DNA of 64,000 nucleotides, from assembly GCA_910589595.1 (NCBI GenBank), contig CAJUTM010000006.1:70888-134887 (forward strand), in the 5' to 3' direction. Below, one piece after another: positions 1 through 8,504 of the stretch. How positions within the stretch are numbered: position 1 is the first letter of the stretch; every line of letters starts with the position of its first letter. Position numbers and translations under genes: made by a program. The notes under the pieces were generated by a model. The model did not search any database, was not told the origin of the DNA, and saw only the letters and a program-made list of their open reading frames with translations. This DNA is from an uncultured Eubacterium sp. Its GTDB lineage: Bacteria > Bacillota > Clostridia > Lachnospirales > Lachnospiraceae.

Positions 1-2
1 GG

Positions 3-113
3 CTGGAGGAACTTTTGGTTATGTTACGGGATAAGGGAGAAAAGGAGACGTTTACCTATATCAGGCAGGTTGTCTGTAAGGAAGGAAAGAAGGATAAGAA
101 ACATTGGAAGTAA
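3..113 (+). CDS. C-terminal fragment of an unidentified protein (partial, enters from the left edge)
   Basis: The window opens inside a reading frame that ends at the TAA at 111-113. The visible 36 residues begin LEELLVMLRDKGEKE and end in a lysine-rich tail (KKDKKHWK). The start codon and nearly all of the protein lie outside the window, so the family cannot be named. The stop codon lies just inside the next gene, whose TTG start is at 104. The two overlap by about 10 bases, which suggests translational coupling in one operon. A small regulator upstream of a MATE exporter would be a common arrangement, but nothing in this fragment proves it. Confidence 0.55.
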   Translation: MEELLVMLRDKGEKETFTYIRQVVCKEGKKDKKHWK

Positions 114-1444
114 CCGATTTTTCAAAAGGGAATGTAAAGAAAAATATTTTGCGGCTTGCCATGCCAATGACATTGGCACAGCTCATTAACGTACTTTATA
201 ATATCGTGGACCGCATCTATATCGGACGTATGCAGGGGGGCGAATCGTTAGCACTGACAGGTGTAGGCGTTTGCCTTCCTGTTGTTTCGATTATTATTGC
301 ATTTGCCAATCTGGTAGGAATGGGAGGAGCTCCGCTTTTTTCTATTGAGAGGGGAAAAAAGAATCAGCAGGAGGCAGAGTACATATTAGGAAACAGCCTG
401 ATACTGCTAATATTATTTGGCGTGCTGCTGACAGTGGCGGGCTATCTTTTTAAAGTGCCGCTGCTCTACTTGCTTGGCGCCAGTAAAAAAACGATTGTCT
501 ATGCGAATCAGTATCTTTCCATCTATCTGATTGGCAATATTTTTGTGTTACTCAGTTTAGGACTGAACAATTTTATTAATGCACAGGGATTTGGGAGAAC
601 CGGAATGGTGACGGTAGCCATTGGAGCGGGACTTAACATTTTGTTAGACCCCATCTTTATTTATACATTTAATTTCGGTGTCCGCGGGGCGGCGCTGGCA
701 ACGGTGATTTCTCAGGCGTTGGCGATGCTGTGGACACTTCGTTTTCTCTTAGGCAGGCGCGCCGTTGTGACAATCCGGCGCGACCGGCTTCGTCTGCAGG
801 CGGGACGTGTAGGTAAGATTTTAACGCTTGGATTGTCCGGATTTACGATGTCTGTGACAAATTCATTTGTACAGATGGTGTGCAATGCAAGTCTTCAGAA
901 TTATGGCGGCGATGTTTATGTAGGAATCATGACGATTATAAATTCTCTGCGTGAGGTTGTCACAATGCCGGCCATGGGAATCAGCTCCGCCACACAGCCG
1001 GTACTCGGATACAACTATGGGGCAGGAGAGATGAAACGGGTAAAACAAAGCATATCGTTTATGTCCGTTGTTCTTATCCTTTATACATTAGCAATTTGGG
1101 GATTTCTATTTGTATTTCCCCGTTTTTTCATGGGTATTTTTACAAGCAACAGTCAGCTAATCGAGAAAGGTATCCCATGTCTGCATATTTACTTCTTTGG
1201 GTTTTTCTTTATGGCACTGCAGTTCAGCGGACAGAGCACATTTACGGGACTCGGCTTTAGTAAACGGGCAATCTTCTTTTCGGTTTTTCGCAAAGTAATT
1301 ATTGTTATTCCCTTAACGTTATTATTGCCGCTCTTTCTTTCTTCTCCGTCACAGGGCGTCTTTCTGGCAGAACCGATTTCAAATTTGATTGGCGGTGGGG
1401 CCTGTTTTGCCACAATGGTGATAACCGTGTACCGCAATATCTGA
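104..1444 (+). CDS. MATE family efflux transporter
   Basis: The 446-residue protein fits the usual length of multidrug and toxin extrusion (MATE) transporters, which export cationic or other small compounds using a sodium or proton gradient. The N-terminus (NILRLAMPMTLAQLINVLYNIVDRIYIG) is the typical first-helix signature. About twelve hydrophobic segments follow in two homologous halves, the second opening near residue 230 (ILTLGLSGFTMSVTNSFVQ). The start is a TTG at 104 with a purine-rich stretch upstream; no in-frame ATG gives the conserved N-terminus. It overlaps the end of the preceding partial gene. The substrate cannot be told from sequence. A 125-bp gap with a promoter separates it from the sulfate-activation operon. 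Confidence 0.9.
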   Translation: MEVTDFSKGNVKKNILRLAMPMTLAQLINVLYNIVDRIYIGRMQGGESLALTGVGVCLPVVSIIIAFANLVGMGGAPLFSIERGKKNQQEAEYILGNSLILLILFGVLLTVAGYLFKVPLLYLLGASKKTIVYANQYLSIYLIGNIFVLLSLGLNNFINAQGFGRTGMVTVAIGAGLNILLDPIFIYTFNFGVRGAALATVISQALAMLWTLRFLLGRRAVVTIRRDRLRLQAGRVGKILTLGLSGFTMSVTNSFVQMVCNASLQNYGGDVYVGIMTIINSLREVVTMPAMGISSATQPVLGYNYGAGEMKRVKQSISFMSVVLILYTLAIWGFLFVFPRFFMGIFTSNSQLIEKGIPCLHIYFFGFFFMALQFSGQSTFTGLGFSKRAIFFSVFRKVIIVIPLTLLLPLFLSSPSQGVFLAEPISNLIGGGACFATMVITVYRNI

Positions 1445-1467
1445 TTTAGAATATAGTCACATTTTTG

Positions 1468-1500
1468 CCAAAATTGTTTGATAATATTAGCAATATTTGG
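1468..1500. promoter_or_regulatory. Imperfect inverted repeat upstream of cysD (possible operator)
   Basis: The arms CCAAAATTG (1468-1476) and CAATATTTGG (1491-1500) are near-complementary and overlap the predicted promoter of the sulfate-activation operon. Such a position suits a repressor or activator site. No specific regulator can be assigned from the sequence. Confidence 0.4.
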
Positions 1501-1507
1501 TTATTAT
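1478..1507 (+). promoter_or_regulatory. Predicted sigma-A promoter of the cysD operon
   Basis: A -35 element TTGATA (1478-1483) and a -10 element TATTAT (1502-1507) are separated by 18 bases. They lie about 75 bases upstream of the cysD start and downstream of the MATE stop codon. The inverted repeat at 1468-1500 overlaps the -35 box and spacer. Confidence 0.5.
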
Positions 1508-1555
1508 AGGAAAGATAGTAACAAGTATCAGGAATTAAGGAGAGCGTTTTACAAA

Positions 1556-1567
1556 CTAAGCGCTTAG
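1556..1567. promoter_or_regulatory. Perfect 12-bp palindrome in the cysD leader
   Basis: CTAAGCGCTTAG reads the same on both strands and sits 15 bases before the chosen cysD start. It could be a dimeric-regulator site or could hinder translation initiation. It has no loop, so it is not a terminator. Confidence 0.4.
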
Positions 1568-1581
1568 AAATGAGGATGAAA

Positions 1582-2463
1582 ATGGAACATTTGGATATGC
1601 TGGAGTACAAGAGCGTACACATTTTACGGGAAGCGTATAGTGAGTTGGGAAACTTATGCATGTTGTGGTCGATAGGTAAAGATTCCACGGTTCTGTTGTG
1701 GTTAGCGCGCAAAGCCTTTTTTGGACATGTGCCCATACCGCTTGTACACATTGATACGCACTATAAAATTCCAGAGATGATTGAGTACCGAAATCGTCTG
1801 GCAGCCGAATGGAATCTGGATATGATTTATGGTGAAAATACAGAGGCGCTGACAAATAAGGAGACATTTCCAGACGGTAAGGTTTCTCATCTGGAATGTT
1901 GTAAGCGATTGAAGACAGAAGCGCTGCGCAATACGCTGAACGCGAGCTGGCCGAGATATCGTTTTAATCACAATAAGGGCATTTATGAAAAGGACACCAA
2001 TGCAGAGCCGTATACGGGCGTTATTGTAGGCGCTCGTGCCGATGAGGAGGGAAGCCGTTCGAAAGAGCGTTATTTCTCCCCAAGGGATAAAAACAATGAT
2101 TGGGATGTGGGAGACCAGCCGCCGGAATTTTGGAATCAGTACAAGACGGATTGGGCGCCGGGAACTCATGTGCGTGTGCATCCGCTTCTTGACTGGACGG
2201 AACTGGATGTGTGGGAATACATTGAGAGAGAGAATATTCTGGTCGTACCGTTGTACTTTGACCAGGGGAACGGCACACGTTACCGTTCGCTCGGCTGCGG
2301 GCCATGTACGACGCCTGTTGAGTCAACGGCGAAAAACGTACGGGAAGTGATTGAGGAATTAAAGACAGGGAAATTTGCCAATATAGCAGAGCGTTCCGGA
2401 CGCGCGCAAGATAAAGAGGGCGGCGGCGGACTGGAAGAGCTGCGGCGGGAAGGCTATATGTAG
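1582..2463 (+). CDS. cysD: Sulfate adenylyltransferase subunit 2 (CysD)
   Basis: CysD is the catalytic subunit of heterodimeric ATP sulfurylase. It adenylates sulfate to adenosine phosphosulfate (APS), driven by GTP hydrolysis in CysN. The 293-residue protein has the PP-loop variant SIGKDS at residues 30-35 after the SVHILREA helix. It also carries the family segments HIDTHYKIPEM, GARADEEGSRSKER and LGCGPCTTPVES. The ATG at 1582 is chosen over the ATG at 1570 because GAGGA lies seven bases upstream of it. It heads a tight operon with cysN, cysC and an arylsulfotransferase. No PAPS reductase, sulfite reductase or sulfate permease is nearby, so the APS is more likely meant for sulfonation than for cysteine synthesis. 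Confidence 0.93.
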   Translation: MEHLDMLEYKSVHILREAYSELGNLCMLWSIGKDSTVLLWLARKAFFGHVPIPLVHIDTHYKIPEMIEYRNRLAAEWNLDMIYGENTEALTNKETFPDGKVSHLECCKRLKTEALRNTLNASWPRYRFNHNKGIYEKDTNAEPYTGVIVGARADEEGSRSKERYFSPRDKNNDWDVGDQPPEFWNQYKTDWAPGTHVRVHPLLDWTELDVWEYIERENILVVPLYFDQGNGTRYRSLGCGPCTTPVESTAKNVREVIEELKTGKFANIAERSGRAQDKEGGGGLEELRREGYM

Positions 2464-2476
2464 GAGGTGCGTGACA

Positions 2477-4264
2477 GTGAAAAAAGAAGATATGAACATT
2501 GTAATTGTAGGTCACGTAGACCACGGCAAATCAACGTTGATGGGACGCCTGCTGGCAGACACTGACTCGCTGCCGGAAGGCAAACTGGAGCAGGTAAAAG
2601 AGACGTGCCGCCGAAATTCTAAACCGTTTGAATATGCGTTTCTTCTGGATGCATTGAAAGATGAACAGTCGCAGGGAATTACGATAGATACCGCCCGCTG
2701 TTTCTTTAAGACGGAAAAACGGGATTATATTATTCTTGATGCTCCGGGGCACATTGAGTTTTTGAAAAATATGATTACCGGAGCCTCCCGCGCGGAGGCA
2801 GCCCTGCTGATGATTGATGCGAAAGAGGGCGTGCAGGAAAATTCCCGCCGTCATGCGTATATGCTTTCCATGCTAGGAATTAAGCAGATTGCAGTCGTTA
2901 TCAATAAGATGGATTTAGTAGATTATGACGAGGCCGTTTATGAGCGGGTGAAAGAAGAATATATTGAATTTTTAAAACAGATTTCCATAACGCCGAAATT
3001 TGTTCTTCCGGTAAGTTCTTTTGCCGGAGAAAATATTGTCAAAAAAAGTGATAAAATGCCTTGGTATGATGGTATGTGCGTCCTTGAGGTTCTGGACGCA
3101 TTTGAGAGCGAGGGCGATAAGGAAAACCAGACGTTCCGTATGCCGGTTCAGGATGTCTATAAGTTTACCCGCAACGGGGATGACAGGCGAATTATTGCCG
3201 GCACGATTGAGTCGGGAACGATTCGTGCGGGGCAGGAAGTCGTCTTCTATCCGTCAGGAAAGCGGAGTCATGTAAAAAATATTGAGGTGTTTCATGCTCC
3301 GGCGATAGAAGTCGCCGTGCCCAATATGGCGATTGGTTTTACAATGGAGGAGCAGATTTACATTACCCGCGGCGAATTGATGAGTGTGGCCGGTGAAAAG
3401 CCGCCGCAGACGGCTTCCCGCATAACCGCCAATATTTTCTGGCTCGGGAAAAATGATTTGGTGAGCGGGAAAACGTATTACCTGAAAATCGGTTCAGATA
3501 AAGTTAAGGCTGAGCTTGAATGTGTCAAAGGGGTTATTAATTCCTCAAACCTTTCCGCCACGCAGGAGAAAACGTCGGTAGGGAGAAACGAAGTGGCAGA
3601 ATGTGTGATACGCACAGATAAGCCGATAGCTTTCGACTTGGTGAGCGATTTGGCGGGAACGAGCCGTTTTGTCATCGTAGACAATTATGAGATTGCCGGA
3701 GGCGGAATCATCACGGCAGCGCTGCCGGATGAACAGCAGGAACTCCATAAGGGAGCCATGCTGCGTAACTTTAAATGGGAAGTAAGCGATGTGGCAATTG
3801 AGGAGCGCATGGAGCATTATGCGCAGAAACCAAATCTGCTTGTGCTCACAGGGCCGGAAAGCACAGGAAAGAAAAAGCTGGCGAAGATGTTAGAGCGGGA
3901 TTTATTGAACCGCGGCCGTTTTGTCTATTATATGGGCATGGGAAGTTATCTGTACGGAGTAGGAGCGGATACGAAAAAATCCGATGTGCAGGATCACACA
4001 GAGCAGATACGGCGATTTGCCGAAGTGGCCAATCTCATGCTGGACGCCGGAATGATTCTCATTGTAACCGCGACCAATCTCACACAGTCGGATTGTAAGA
4101 TTATGAAGATGGTGATGGAGCGGGAATTTGAGTTGATATGGGTAGGAAATGAGATTACAACAAATCTTTCTCCTGATTTGCAGTTGGCAGATAAAGACTA
4201 CGAAAAAGGCATTTGGCGGATTACGGATTTGTTAAAAGAAGTGGGAGCCATTTTCAGAGTATAA
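2477..4264 (+). CDS. cysN: Sulfate adenylyltransferase subunit 1 (CysN) with a degenerate APS-kinase-like C-terminal domain
   Basis: This is the EF-Tu-like GTPase subunit of ATP sulfurylase. The P-loop GHVDHGKST is at residues 12-20, DAPGH at 88-92 and NKMD at 143-146, followed by beta-barrel domains to about residue 440. At 595 residues it is longer than stand-alone CysN (about 475). The extra tail (about 455-595) resembles APS kinase, with a P-loop-like TGPESTGKKK and an AGMILIVTATN segment matching CysC. However, the P-loop Ser/Thr is replaced by Lys, and the DGDNIR substrate motif is missing. The tail is therefore probably catalytically inactive. GTG 2477 is preferred because AGGAGG lies nine bases upstream; GTG 2471 would be only three bases away. 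The next gene is an intact cysC. Confidence 0.92.
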   Translation: MKKEDMNIVIVGHVDHGKSTLMGRLLADTDSLPEGKLEQVKETCRRNSKPFEYAFLLDALKDEQSQGITIDTARCFFKTEKRDYIILDAPGHIEFLKNMITGASRAEAALLMIDAKEGVQENSRRHAYMLSMLGIKQIAVVINKMDLVDYDEAVYERVKEEYIEFLKQISITPKFVLPVSSFAGENIVKKSDKMPWYDGMCVLEVLDAFESEGDKENQTFRMPVQDVYKFTRNGDDRRIIAGTIESGTIRAGQEVVFYPSGKRSHVKNIEVFHAPAIEVAVPNMAIGFTMEEQIYITRGELMSVAGEKPPQTASRITANIFWLGKNDLVSGKTYYLKIGSDKVKAELECVKGVINSSNLSATQEKTSVGRNEVAECVIRTDKPIAFDLVSDLAGTSRFVIVDNYEIAGGGIITAALPDEQQELHKGAMLRNFKWEVSDVAIEERMEHYAQKPNLLVLTGPESTGKKKLAKMLERDLLNRGRFVYYMGMGSYLYGVGADTKKSDVQDHTEQIRRFAEVANLMLDAGMILIVTATNLTQSDCKIMKMVMEREFELIWVGNEITTNLSPDLQLADKDYEKGIWRITDLLKEVGAIFRV

Positions 4265-4276
4265 AGAGGTTTGCTT

Positions 4277-4861
4277 ATGAATAATAATATCGTCTGGCAC
4301 CCGAATAAAGTGACCGCGGAAGACAGGCAGAAAGTACTAGGGCAGAAAGGACTTGTCGTATGGTTTACCGGCCTGTCCGGTTCCGGCAAATCGACGATTG
4401 CCGTGGAAGTCGAAAAAATGCTGATTGACGCGGGGCACGCCGCCTATTTACTGGACGGCGACAATATCCGCCACGGAATTAATTCCGATTTGGGATTTAG
4501 TGATGAGGAGCGGAATGAAAATATACGCAGAATCGGCGAGATTGCAGCGCTGTTTGCCGACGCCGGAATGATTGCTTTAGTTTCTTTTATTTCACCGTTC
4601 CGGAAGATGCGGGAGTTCGCCAGAGGGCGTGTCAGAGAGGGCGGCTTTATCGAAGTTTATGTCAGTACAGACTTCGAGACATGCGCGCAAAGAGACCCGA
4701 AAGGGTTATACAAAAAGAATATAAAAAATTTTACAGGAAAAGATTCTTCGTATGAAGAGCCATTGCATGCAGAACTGGTTTTGGATACGAAAAATAGTAC
4801 GCCGACAGCGTGTGCGAAACAGGTATACGATATGGTAGTTCAGTTTATATGCTGCGGATAG
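4277..4861 (+). CDS. cysC: Adenylylsulfate kinase (CysC)
   Basis: CysC phosphorylates APS to 3-phosphoadenosine-5-phosphosulfate (PAPS), the general sulfonate donor. The 194-residue protein is full length and has all the key motifs: P-loop GLSGSGKST (32-40), DGDNIRHG (60-67), FSDEERNENIRRIGE, the FISPFR segment and KGLYKK, then NFTGKDSSYEEP near the C-terminus. ATG 4277 follows AAAGAGG with seven bases of spacing; an upstream TTG at 4271 is too close. The gene starts 12 bases after the cysN stop. It supplies the kinase activity that the degenerate CysN tail probably lacks. Confidence 0.95.
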   Translation: MNNNIVWHPNKVTAEDRQKVLGQKGLVVWFTGLSGSGKSTIAVEVEKMLIDAGHAAYLLDGDNIRHGINSDLGFSDEERNENIRRIGEIAALFADAGMIALVSFISPFRKMREFARGRVREGGFIEVYVSTDFETCAQRDPKGLYKKNIKNFTGKDSSYEEPLHAELVLDTKNSTPTACAKQVYDMVVQFICCG

Positions 4862-4898
4862 CGGCTTGAAAATTTAATAACATGGAGGAACAATACAA

Positions 4899-6923
4899 AT
4901 GGAAAATGTTTTAGTTGCTTCGTGTAAAAGGGTAAAGGGTAAAGTATTACGAAAGCTTGGGAAGCAGAATCCCGCTCTGCTGGATAGGACAATTCAATTA
5001 TCCGATGGTGCAGAGGTAGTTGTAGGAGGTCTCGGCTTACTGAACGAGAAAGCGAAAATGGAGGCAGATAATTTTGTGCGCCTGCGAAATGCGAGCTATA
5101 AGACGAATATGCAGCAGGAAAATTCTCTGGCCGTTAAAACCCGTTCGCGAGATTATTGCCTGCAAATGATGCTTGAAAGCGGTGAATTTACATTCGACCA
5201 TATGTATGTAATACGGAATCCTTATGGAGAATCTCCTCTTGTTGCGCTGGCGTTATTCGTAACGGAGACAGCGTGCAGGGTAAGGGTGACAACAAAGGGA
5301 AAGACACCGGAGATGGATTATGTTTCAATACTGCCATCTGCAAAAAGACACAGAGTACCTATTCTCGGTCTGTATCCCTCAATGGAAAATCAGATTTTGA
5401 TAGAGCTTCTGGACGACTATAATCAGACGCTGGCAAGCCATACGATTCCAATTGAGACAAAAAATCTGCCGGCATATATGGTTGACTGCATTACGGTAAA
5501 GAAAAAACCGGAAAATCCGGCGTTCCCGTTTGTTTTGATTAACGGCGGTGTAGACATTCATACGTGTGCTTTCGACAGGGAGGGTGACATCCGTTTCTTC
5601 CTGCGACGCAAACCGAGAGGATACGGCATTTTCCCATTGTCAAAAGGGCGTTTTTTCTATATGGAAAAAGATATCGCCACCCCGTCTTTTTCGAATCCAC
5701 AGACAGTACAGTCTCATGATATGGACTATATGGGGCGTATTTTTAAGACCTATCACACAAAAAACGGCGTACACCACACGGCGGAAGAGAAAATCGGCGG
5801 CAATATTCTGGCGGGAAGTAATACAATGCTGGAGCATACTGAAGATATGGTAATTGAAATTGACAGAAACACGGGTGAAATCGTGTGGAGTCTGGAAATA
5901 TGGGATTTGTTTGATGATACTTACAAGGACTTAATGGATTGGTGCCATGTCAACTCGGCAGCTTATTATGAGAAAGATAATTCGATTCTTATCTCTCTGC
6001 GCAATATTCATTCGGTGATTTGTGTCGATTACAGTACAAAGAAACTCCGCTGGCTTCTGGCAGACCCGGAATTTTGGAAAGGAACGCCGATGACAAAATA
6101 TCTGCTGCAGCCGGTCGGCGATGTGCCGTGGGTGTATCAGCAGCATGCGGCATATGAAATTGAAGAAGACTTTGATGGCAATCCGGATACGAAGCATATT
6201 ATGGTATATGACAATCATTGGGCAAGACGTCGTCCGGCAGAGTCGTTTGACGGCGACCCGCTTTCCTATGTCAGTTTCTACAATGTAAATGAAAAGGAAA
6301 TGACGGTGAGCCTTTATAAACGGTTTGCCAGTCCGAAGACAAGAATCCGTGCGAACGGCATTTATGTGCCGGATGAGAAGCGGGTATATAATATGGCGGG
6401 TTCGTATGCAGAGCCTGTTGACGGCGATATGGGCGGCGTATACGAGTACGATTTCGAGAGTGGGGAAGTACTTGCGGAATACGGCGTACGCCCCGGATAT
6501 TTCCGCGGCTATAATTTTGAGCCGGATGTGGAACAACTGGCGCGTCCGGTAAAACCGGCAAAAGACTACTTTGTCGGGGAATTGCGCCGTCCGCAAAAAC
6601 TGGGCAGCGGGGATTACCCGAAAGAAATGTCGGGAAGAGTGAAGCGGATACGAAAAGAAAAAGTCGCTTGCCGGCTGCAGGAAGATATTTTAATGGTAGA
6701 GGCAACCGATCATCAACTGCAGAAGATATACCTCTTTGGAGAAAGGGGAAATTATGTAGTTGATTACAGCGACACGTATCAGACAATGCCGATTTTCAGC
6801 GATATGGCATATGCGCATACCGCACATCTGGACAAACTTCCAGCGGATACTTATCAATTGTATCTCGTTGTTGAGAATAAACTTTATAAGACGGGCAAAT
6901 ATATAAAGAAAACTTCTGTGTAG
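4899..6923 (+). CDS. Arylsulfotransferase (ASST) family protein, no signal peptide
   Basis: The protein has 674 residues. Residues about 95-190 resemble the N-terminal beta-sandwich domain of the ASST family, and about 205-580 the propeller-type catalytic domain. The DWCHVNS motif holds His350, and Arg368 follows 18 residues later in SLRN. That is the same spacing as the active-site His and Arg of the E. coli enzyme. QQHAA (His416) is the likely sulfohistidine, and His292/293 in HHTAEEK is a further candidate. Known ASSTs move sulfate between phenols without PAPS, and E. coli ASST is periplasmic. This one lacks a signal peptide and sits 37 bases downstream of cysC. A cytoplasmic role in sulfonating a phenolic or surface-glycan substrate is inferred; the donor is uncertain. 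GGAGG is 10 bases before the ATG. Confidence 0.85.
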   Translation: MENVLVASCKRVKGKVLRKLGKQNPALLDRTIQLSDGAEVVVGGLGLLNEKAKMEADNFVRLRNASYKTNMQQENSLAVKTRSRDYCLQMMLESGEFTFDHMYVIRNPYGESPLVALALFVTETACRVRVTTKGKTPEMDYVSILPSAKRHRVPILGLYPSMENQILIELLDDYNQTLASHTIPIETKNLPAYMVDCITVKKKPENPAFPFVLINGGVDIHTCAFDREGDIRFFLRRKPRGYGIFPLSKGRFFYMEKDIATPSFSNPQTVQSHDMDYMGRIFKTYHTKNGVHHTAEEKIGGNILAGSNTMLEHTEDMVIEIDRNTGEIVWSLEIWDLFDDTYKDLMDWCHVNSAAYYEKDNSILISLRNIHSVICVDYSTKKLRWLLADPEFWKGTPMTKYLLQPVGDVPWVYQQHAAYEIEEDFDGNPDTKHIMVYDNHWARRRPAESFDGDPLSYVSFYNVNEKEMTVSLYKRFASPKTRIRANGIYVPDEKRVYNMAGSYAEPVDGDMGGVYEYDFESGEVLAEYGVRPGYFRGYNFEPDVEQLARPVKPAKDYFVGELRRPQKLGSGDYPKEMSGRVKRIRKEKVACRLQEDILMVEATDHQLQKIYLFGERGNYVVDYSDTYQTMPIFSDMAYAHTAHLDKLPADTYQLYLVVENKLYKTGKYIKKTSV

Positions 6924-6927
6924 AGAC

Positions 6928-8496
6928 TTATTCCTCTCCGTAAATCAGTTTTTCATAAGCGGCGTTATCGGCAGCATAGTACTGGCGGCCAATGAGTACC
7001 ATAAGCTGGTCGCCGGGAAGGATGACGGTATCTCCCTTTGGGGTAATCGTATGGCCGTCCCGTTCAATAGAAGCAACTAATGTATTTTTCTGCCAGACTA
7101 TCTGGCAGATTTTTTTATTGCAGATTTCACTATCAAAAGGAATGACATAGGTGACGAGAACTTTTTCCGCGCCCTCTTCAATATCCAGTTCCTTTTGGTG
7201 GTGTAAAATATTGTCGAGAAGAGAGGTGTAAATAGGTTTGCTACCGATGATATTTGCCATAATATAAGCGAGAATGCTCACAACGGCAATATCGAGCATC
7301 CGGTGCATATTACCTGTCATTTCCGTTATGAGGACGATACCGGTAATCGGAGCCCGAACGATACCGGCAAATAAGCCGGCCATGCCGAGGACAATAAACT
7401 GTGGCAGTAAATCGTCCGTCAGAGGAAATACTTTCATCACAAGTACGCCAAAAATGGCGCCAACGTATGCGCCCAAAATGAGCAGCGGAAAAAAGATACC
7501 GCCGGGGGCGCCGGAGCCGAATGATACGGTCGAAAAAACAAATTTTACAGTCAGCAGAATGACGAGTGTAATCAATGCGGGTCTGCCCTCTTCCAAGAGG
7601 ACAACCATGCGGTGGCCGCCGGCAAGGACTTCCGGAATGGTAAGTCCTAAAACACCTGCCATCAGAAACGGAATGGCAATGCGGATTTCTTTGGGAATAT
7701 TTTTAAAACGGTGAAAGAGAGCCTGCCCGTTCAGCATGATTCGGTTGTATCCGGCCCCTGCCAGTCCGAGGAGAACGCCCAAAATGGCAAGCAGCCAATA
7801 GTAGCGCAGTGGCAGAGTCGAAGTGCGAAAGGAAAAAATGGCAGACTGGGTAAAAAAGACTTTCGATATGTAATCGGCAGTTACCGTAGCTACCATTCCC
7901 GCAACGAGCATTGTGCGGTCGAACGTGTGGTGAATTTCTTCCAACACGAATAGAATACCGGCAAGCGGGGCGTTAAAGGCGGCGGCCAAGCCGGCGCCGG
8001 CGCCGCAGGACAGCAAACCGATTTCTTTTGTTTTGTCATAATTACGCAGACGCGAGTAACCTTTTGCCGCCATCGCGCCGAGCTGAATGGAAGGGCCCTC
8101 ACGTCCGAGGGATAACCCGCCTAAAATACATAGCGTACCGCCTGTAAATTTGGCGGCAACGACGCGCCACCAGACGGGATCAAGATAGCCTTTGACTTCA
8201 CCGGAAACTTGTGGGATACCGGAACCGGAAGACATGCGCTCCCATTTGACAATACGCGCCACAATGGCGCCCATCGCCGCCAATGCCAGAAACCAAAGGG
8301 CAATCTTCCACGGATTTCCCTGAACGGCATGCAGAATAAAAGAGAGAGCATCCTCTGCATAGGTAAGACAGTAACGGTAGGCGACTGCGGTTAATCCCGC
8401 CAGAGCGCCAATGAGCAGACCCTCAATGACAAGCGAAACGCTTCGACGGAAAGAATCTTTTTCCAGTTGTTGTAATGTTTTTCTGTATTTATTCAT
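6928..8496 (-). CDS. ClC family chloride/proton antiporter with C-terminal RCK_C (TrkA-C) domain
   Basis: The 522-residue protein has the ClC selectivity-filter motifs GSGIP (91-95), GREGP (131-135, with the gating glutamate Glu133) and GAPGGIFFP. A LEE pair near residue 186 matches the proton-glutamate region, so proton-coupled exchange is more likely than a channel. From about residue 440 a soluble TrkA-C-type regulatory domain follows (LVTYVIPFDSEICNKKI to VLIGRQYY). The start is the ATG at 8496 (MNKYRKT), seven bases after GGAG. An upstream in-frame ATG would add residues MLVLPPLRFG, but that stretch is encoded by the repeat at 8505-8640 and is not credible coding. It converges on the arylsulfotransferase gene with only four bases between stops. 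Confidence 0.93.
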   Translation of the reverse strand: MNKYRKTLQQLEKDSFRRSVSLVIEGLLIGALAGLTAVAYRYCLTYAEDALSFILHAVQGNPWKIALWFLALAAMGAIVARIVKWERMSSGSGIPQVSGEVKGYLDPVWWRVVAAKFTGGTLCILGGLSLGREGPSIQLGAMAAKGYSRLRNYDKTKEIGLLSCGAGAGLAAAFNAPLAGILFVLEEIHHTFDRTMLVAGMVATVTADYISKVFFTQSAIFSFRTSTLPLRYYWLLAILGVLLGLAGAGYNRIMLNGQALFHRFKNIPKEIRIAIPFLMAGVLGLTIPEVLAGGHRMVVLLEEGRPALITLVILLTVKFVFSTVSFGSGAPGGIFFPLLILGAYVGAIFGVLVMKVFPLTDDLLPQFIVLGMAGLFAGIVRAPITGIVLITEMTGNMHRMLDIAVVSILAYIMANIIGSKPIYTSLLDNILHHQKELDIEEGAEKVLVTYVIPFDSEICNKKICQIVWQKNTLVASIERDGHTITPKGDTVILPGDQLMVLIGRQYYAADNAAYEKLIYGEE

Positions 8497-8504
8497 AGTA
8501 AACT

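Noticed and set aside
5931..6596. 221-codon minus-strand open frame
   Set aside because: It is antisense to the arylsulfotransferase catalytic domain and shows no family motif.
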